A stretch of DNA of 64,000 bases, taken from Bolinopsis microptera. Taxonomy: Eukaryota > Ctenophora > Tentaculata > Lobata > Bolinopsidae. This document shows positions 60,601 to 64,000 of this stretch, piece after piece (within the stretch, counting starts at the first letter, position 1; each line of letters opens with the position of its first letter). The stretch covers positions 5,401,908 to 5,465,907 of the forward strand of contig NC_087082.1 in NCBI RefSeq assembly GCF_026151205.1. Reading direction: 5' to 3'. The notes under the pieces were generated by a model. That model saw nothing but the letters and a program-made list of their open reading frames with translations. It was not told the origin of the DNA and did no database searches. The position numbers were made by a program, and so were the translations under genes.

Positions 60601-60905
60601 TTTGTAAAAAGGCAATAGTGAAAGGTTACGAATGGTTGTTTTTGCAGAAAAATAGGGATTTTGGAGAACGAGGTGGGTGGGTTTAGATATGTCGTCATTC
60701 CGTCCGTTACCACTTACCATGACAACGAGAAATACGCGCGCAGCATGTAAGGGTTGCTTGCGGAGATGTGATGTATAGCCTGTAGTCAGCGTATGCCATG
60801 CGGGGTGCAAGTGTATTTTAATGTATAAGGCAATACGTATAAGGCAATACGTATAAGGCAATACGCCCAATTTGTACGTGACACGCGAAGTACTAGTATA
60901 TAACC
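60600..60905. repeat. dispersed repeat, second copy
   Basis: Same order of motifs as 44105-44410, with a local triplication of GTATAAGGCAATAC at 60825-60875. Confidence 0.75.
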
Positions 60906-61044
60906 GATGTGTATAAAACATGAGTATAGTTCATTTTTTGCTTACAATTTCTTAAATTATAAATACAAGTTATGCTACGGCAATTGAATTGAATCACAAG
61001 TGTTTCCCTATTTGAAGCATAATATTATGAAGTGAGCTGATTAG

Positions 61045-61066
61045 AGCTTGGGGGGGGGGGGGGGGG
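61045..61066. repeat. poly-G tract
   Basis: A run of about 18 G. Confidence 0.85.
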
Positions 61067-61076
61067 ATCATGTTAG

Positions 61077-61158
61077 TTTTTGTCCGTTTTTGTCCATTCG
61101 ATTTTGTCCGTTTTCAGAAAATAGGGTACCGAACGGACAAAAACGGACAAAAATTGTA
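61077..61158. repeat. TTTTTGTCCG palindrome, first copy
   Basis: TTTTTGTCCGTTTTTGTCC is answered by GGACAAAAACGGACAAAAA 40 bp on. Strong hairpin. Confidence 0.85.
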
Positions 61159-61539
61159 ACTTTTGATTTAAATTGTCTCCACAATTTGTAACAGGCTATC
61201 TGCAAAAATGGGTAGCACGGTTTTAATGACCATGGTCCTTTCTCAAACTTTCAATCCTCAGTTAGGTAAAATAGTAAAAAGAATAGTAATCTACACATTT
61301 TTCCAAAAAGGGATGAAAATCACTTAATTTATGAAAAATATCGTGTAACATGAACAACTTTTCCATAGTACTGGAGAGTAAAACTCTGTTAAACACAAAA
61401 GTTCTTGAGCACACTTTGAGTCAGTAACAGTAACAGGTCAATATGTTATAGACTCAAACGCGTTTAAAAACATTTTAGTAACAATAAATTGTGTAAACAA
61501 TAACACAAACAATAAATTGAACAAATTATTGAGAGATAA

Positions 61540-61882
61540 AAGAGGAGGAGGAGGTGGAGGAGGACTGAGGAGGAGGAGTACTGATGAGGAGGACTGATGA
61601 GGATGACTGATGAGGAGGGGGAGGGATGATGAGGGGGAGGAGGAGGAGGGTGAGTAGGACGAGGAGGACTCAGGACGAGGAGAACTGAGGACGACGAGGA
61701 CTGAGGACGAGGAAGACTGAGGACGACTATGAGGAGGAGGAGGAGGAGGAGGACTGAGGAGGAGGACTGATGAGGAGGAAGGAGGATGATGAGGACTAAA
61801 GAAAAGGAGGAGGAGGACTGGGGGAGGACTGAGGAGGAGGAGGAGGAGGAGGAGGACTGAGGAGGAGGAGGAGGAGAAGAAA
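61540..61882. repeat. purine-rich GAGGAGGAC/TGA repeat
   Basis: Imperfect GGAGGAGGACTGAGGACGAG repeats; nearly all purine on this strand. It continues after the second palindrome to about 62025. The long Ser/Pro ORFs on the minus strand are spurious. Confidence 0.9.
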
Positions 61883-61895
61883 GCATCTAAATGTT

Positions 61896-61960
61896 ATTTC
61901 CATTTTTTGTCCGTTTTTGTCCGCCCTATTTTTTGTCCGCCAAAAACGGACAAAAAACAT
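61896..61960. repeat. TTTTTGTCCG palindrome, second copy
   Basis: TTTTTTGTCCGTTTTTGTCC and the inverse AAAAACGGACAAAAAAC. It breaks the purine repeat, suggesting insertion of a small foldback element. Confidence 0.8.
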
Positions 61961-62033
61961 GAGGAGGACGAGGAAGACTGGGGATGAGGATAACTGAGGA
62001 GGACGAGGAGGACTGAGGAGGGGGGGGGGGTCC

Positions 62034-62545
62034 AAGGGGAACTTTAGGGAACTTTTTTTTGGGGAACTTCAGGAAACCTGGGGGACTTTCCCAAAGTTCC
62101 CCAAAATTCCCCAAAAGTTCCCCAAAAAAATTATCAGATTCTACCAATGATTGTAGGTATTGTTTTTTGTTTTTTTCGTTTATTTTATATATTTACATAT
62201 CTATACGTGCTCTGTATAGCATTCTTACGAAATTGAGCAGTAAGCACAACTATATTTGAATTGCACCGAGCAATGATAAATGATGATACAGGAGTTGAAC
62301 CAAATGTAATGCAAAAAATCAGATAGTAAGGTAACTTACAGCTCTATTGAGAATCATCATGCCAAAAAATTATCATGCTGCAAGTATCAACAAGTAAGTT
62401 AAGACTATACCATTATATAATGGTATAATAACATACAAGTTAACATTAATGGGTATTAATGTAAATTAGAGAAATTTTGAATAATTTTGGGGAACTTTTT
62501 TTGGGGAACTTCAGAAAGTCCCCCAAAATTCTCCAAAAAAATTAT
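62034..62545. repeat. two GGGGAACTT hairpins and a tandem duplication
   Basis: Hairpins at 62034-62132 (TTTTTTGGGGAACTTCAGGA / CCCCAAAAGTTCCCCAAAAA) and 62486-62540. Between and after them a segment beginning ATTATCATGCTGCAAGTATC (62368 and 62556) is duplicated about 188 bp apart. Confidence 0.8.
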
Positions 62546-62639
62546 CATGCCAAATAATTATCATGCTGCAAGTATCAACAAGTAAGTTAAGATTATACCT
62601 TATAATAACATACATGTTAACATTAATGGGTCTTAATGT

Positions 62640-63340
62640 ATGGACACGTTCATTTGAGTTTGAGGATATTGGTAAACAAAAATAACAGCGTTTTCGACGA
62701 TAGTGGCTTAATTTTGACATCTATTAACCTAGCATGTTCAGAAGTTCTGAACATTAGCCACGTAACCCATACTCCCATACGCACCGCTCAGAAAGAAAAT
62801 CTATTGTTGTTAGGCACTATAATGTTTCAAATGTCACATTTTGTGTGACTTAGTGAACTGCAGTTGTCTAATTATCATTCTTTGGTCTGAAATATAGTAA
62901 ATTAGGTCAATCTTACAATTATGATACAACATTGGTTAATGGGCACGGATCGAACGGTTACAAGGCAATATTTGGGTAACTTTGTCACACTCATGATACC
63001 ATACCTCTATTCTACTGTGAGGTGTCCTAAAAACCCTTTCAACTCATTATTTTATGGTTGCTCTACCAATCATAGCCCTAAAATACATCGTTTTGAATAG
63101 TTAGCTAATACAGGCACTTGGTTATTGGGAAATGAGGTTAATTCTGTCACAATATATGAAATTTTAAATTTTGGGCGAATTATTTATATTTGATTTTGGT
63201 TTGAAAGGCGGGAAAACTTTATATAATGACAATGTAGTTGATGCAAGTTAAGATCAGTTGATGTTTACATTGTCACAAAAAATTATACGAAATCGTAAAT
63301 AGGTTAAAAACAATGATTATAGAATGAAATAGTCTCTTAT
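62640..63340. other. no gene seen
   Basis: A+T-rich lead-in to the terminal satellite, with distant fragments of it (for example TACCTCTATT). Confidence 0.4.
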
Positions 63341-63341
63341 A

Positions 63342-64000
63342 ATAACTCTTATAATAACTGATGTGACAAAGTGAACATGTCTTGCCCCTATTTTGAAGAT
63401 CTATATTCTATACCTCTATTAGAATTCAACATTCTAAAGTTTAACAATTTTAGGTTAAATTTGTCAAAGTCACTAAAAATGTGACAAAATTAACTTTCCC
63501 TGCCCCAACAATATCAAGATAGTGTGTTAAAATTGGCATACTAGGATGCTTTATTGCCTATATAAATCAATCCAAACTACAAAATATATGTTAATGTGAT
63601 GACGATTACCTAACTCTTATAATAACTGATGTGACAAAGTAACATGTAGATTGCCCCTATTTTGAAGATCTATAACTCTATTAGAATTCAACATTCTTTC
63701 AGAAACGATTGGAAGAATATTGTCCAGAACATCAGAGCTCAATTTTAACAATTTTAGATTAATTTGTCAATTACACTGAAAATGTGACAAAATTAACTTT
63801 CCCTGCCCCAACAATATCAAGATAGTGCACGTTAAAATTGGCATAGGGTGCTTTATTACAGGTATATTAATCGATCCAAACTACGATAAATATCTTTTAA
63901 TCTGATGACGATTACCTAACTCTTATAATAACTGATGTGACAAAGTAAACATGTCTTGCCCCTATTTTGAAGAACTATACCTCTATTAGAATACTATGAA
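63342..64000. repeat. satellite, unit about 265-306 bp, running off the window
   Basis: TCTTATAATAACTGATGTGA recurs near 63347, 63615 and 63919, each followed by CTTGCCCCTATTTTGAAGA (or close) and, later, AATTAACTTTCCCTGCCCCA. The second unit has an extra insert of about 40 bp. Confidence 0.85.

Noticed and set aside
61464-62147. Ser/Pro-rich minus-strand ORFs
   Set aside because: Purine-rich simple repeat; no conserved content.

Overview
This window is animal nuclear DNA, A+T-rich and intron-containing. Coding exons have GT/AG borders, and the families present (cytosolic sulfotransferase, CAD/aspartate transcarbamoylase, FLYWCH zinc finger, rhodopsin-class receptor, von Willebrand A plus SRCR) are metazoan. 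Families and repeat content suit an invertebrate, perhaps an early-branching one such as a cnidarian, but nothing here fixes the phylum. I saw no operons, CRISPR arrays, rRNA or tRNA genes.

0-27 kb: a plus-strand gene of unknown function ends in four phase-consistent exons (20388-22126). Several ATG-bearing candidate first exons (259, 3899, 8998, 12649), all ending in phase 2, lie up to 20 kb upstream; one follows a TATA box and four CACGTG boxes. Nested on the minus strand are an intronless receptor (6715-7677), a FLYWCH protein (14038-16099) whose intron carries a TIR transposon, and an intact seven-exon cytosolic sulfotransferase (23317-26265). Minisatellites fill much of the rest.

27-37 kb: a perfect 45-bp tandem array, several MITE-like inverted-repeat elements, and a Golgi-type (type II membrane) carbohydrate sulfotransferase gene broken by frame changes, with a minisatellite inside its stem region (33420-34830).

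37-46 kb: a decayed LINE interrupted by a 3.3-kb element with inverted arms of about 1.4 kb, then poorly informative A+T-rich DNA.

46-52 kb: the 3' half of a minus-strand CAD gene (end of dihydroorotase, linker, complete aspartate transcarbamoylase domain), with introns kept but carrying several frame changes and two in-frame TGA codons.

52-64 kb: pyrimidine-rich minisatellites and foldback repeats; a 3.5-kb long-TIR transposon with the broken remains of a widespread cysteine-tailed protein family; a vWA-SRCR gene split by one base in a T run (59070-60420); then palindromes, purine-rich repeats and a satellite running off the end.

The recognisable genes do not form one pathway. Two unrelated sulfotransferases lie within 12 kb of each other, and pyrimidine synthesis is represented only by a damaged CAD locus. 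Single-base frame changes recur in otherwise good genes, so assembly indels must be weighed against true pseudogenes.
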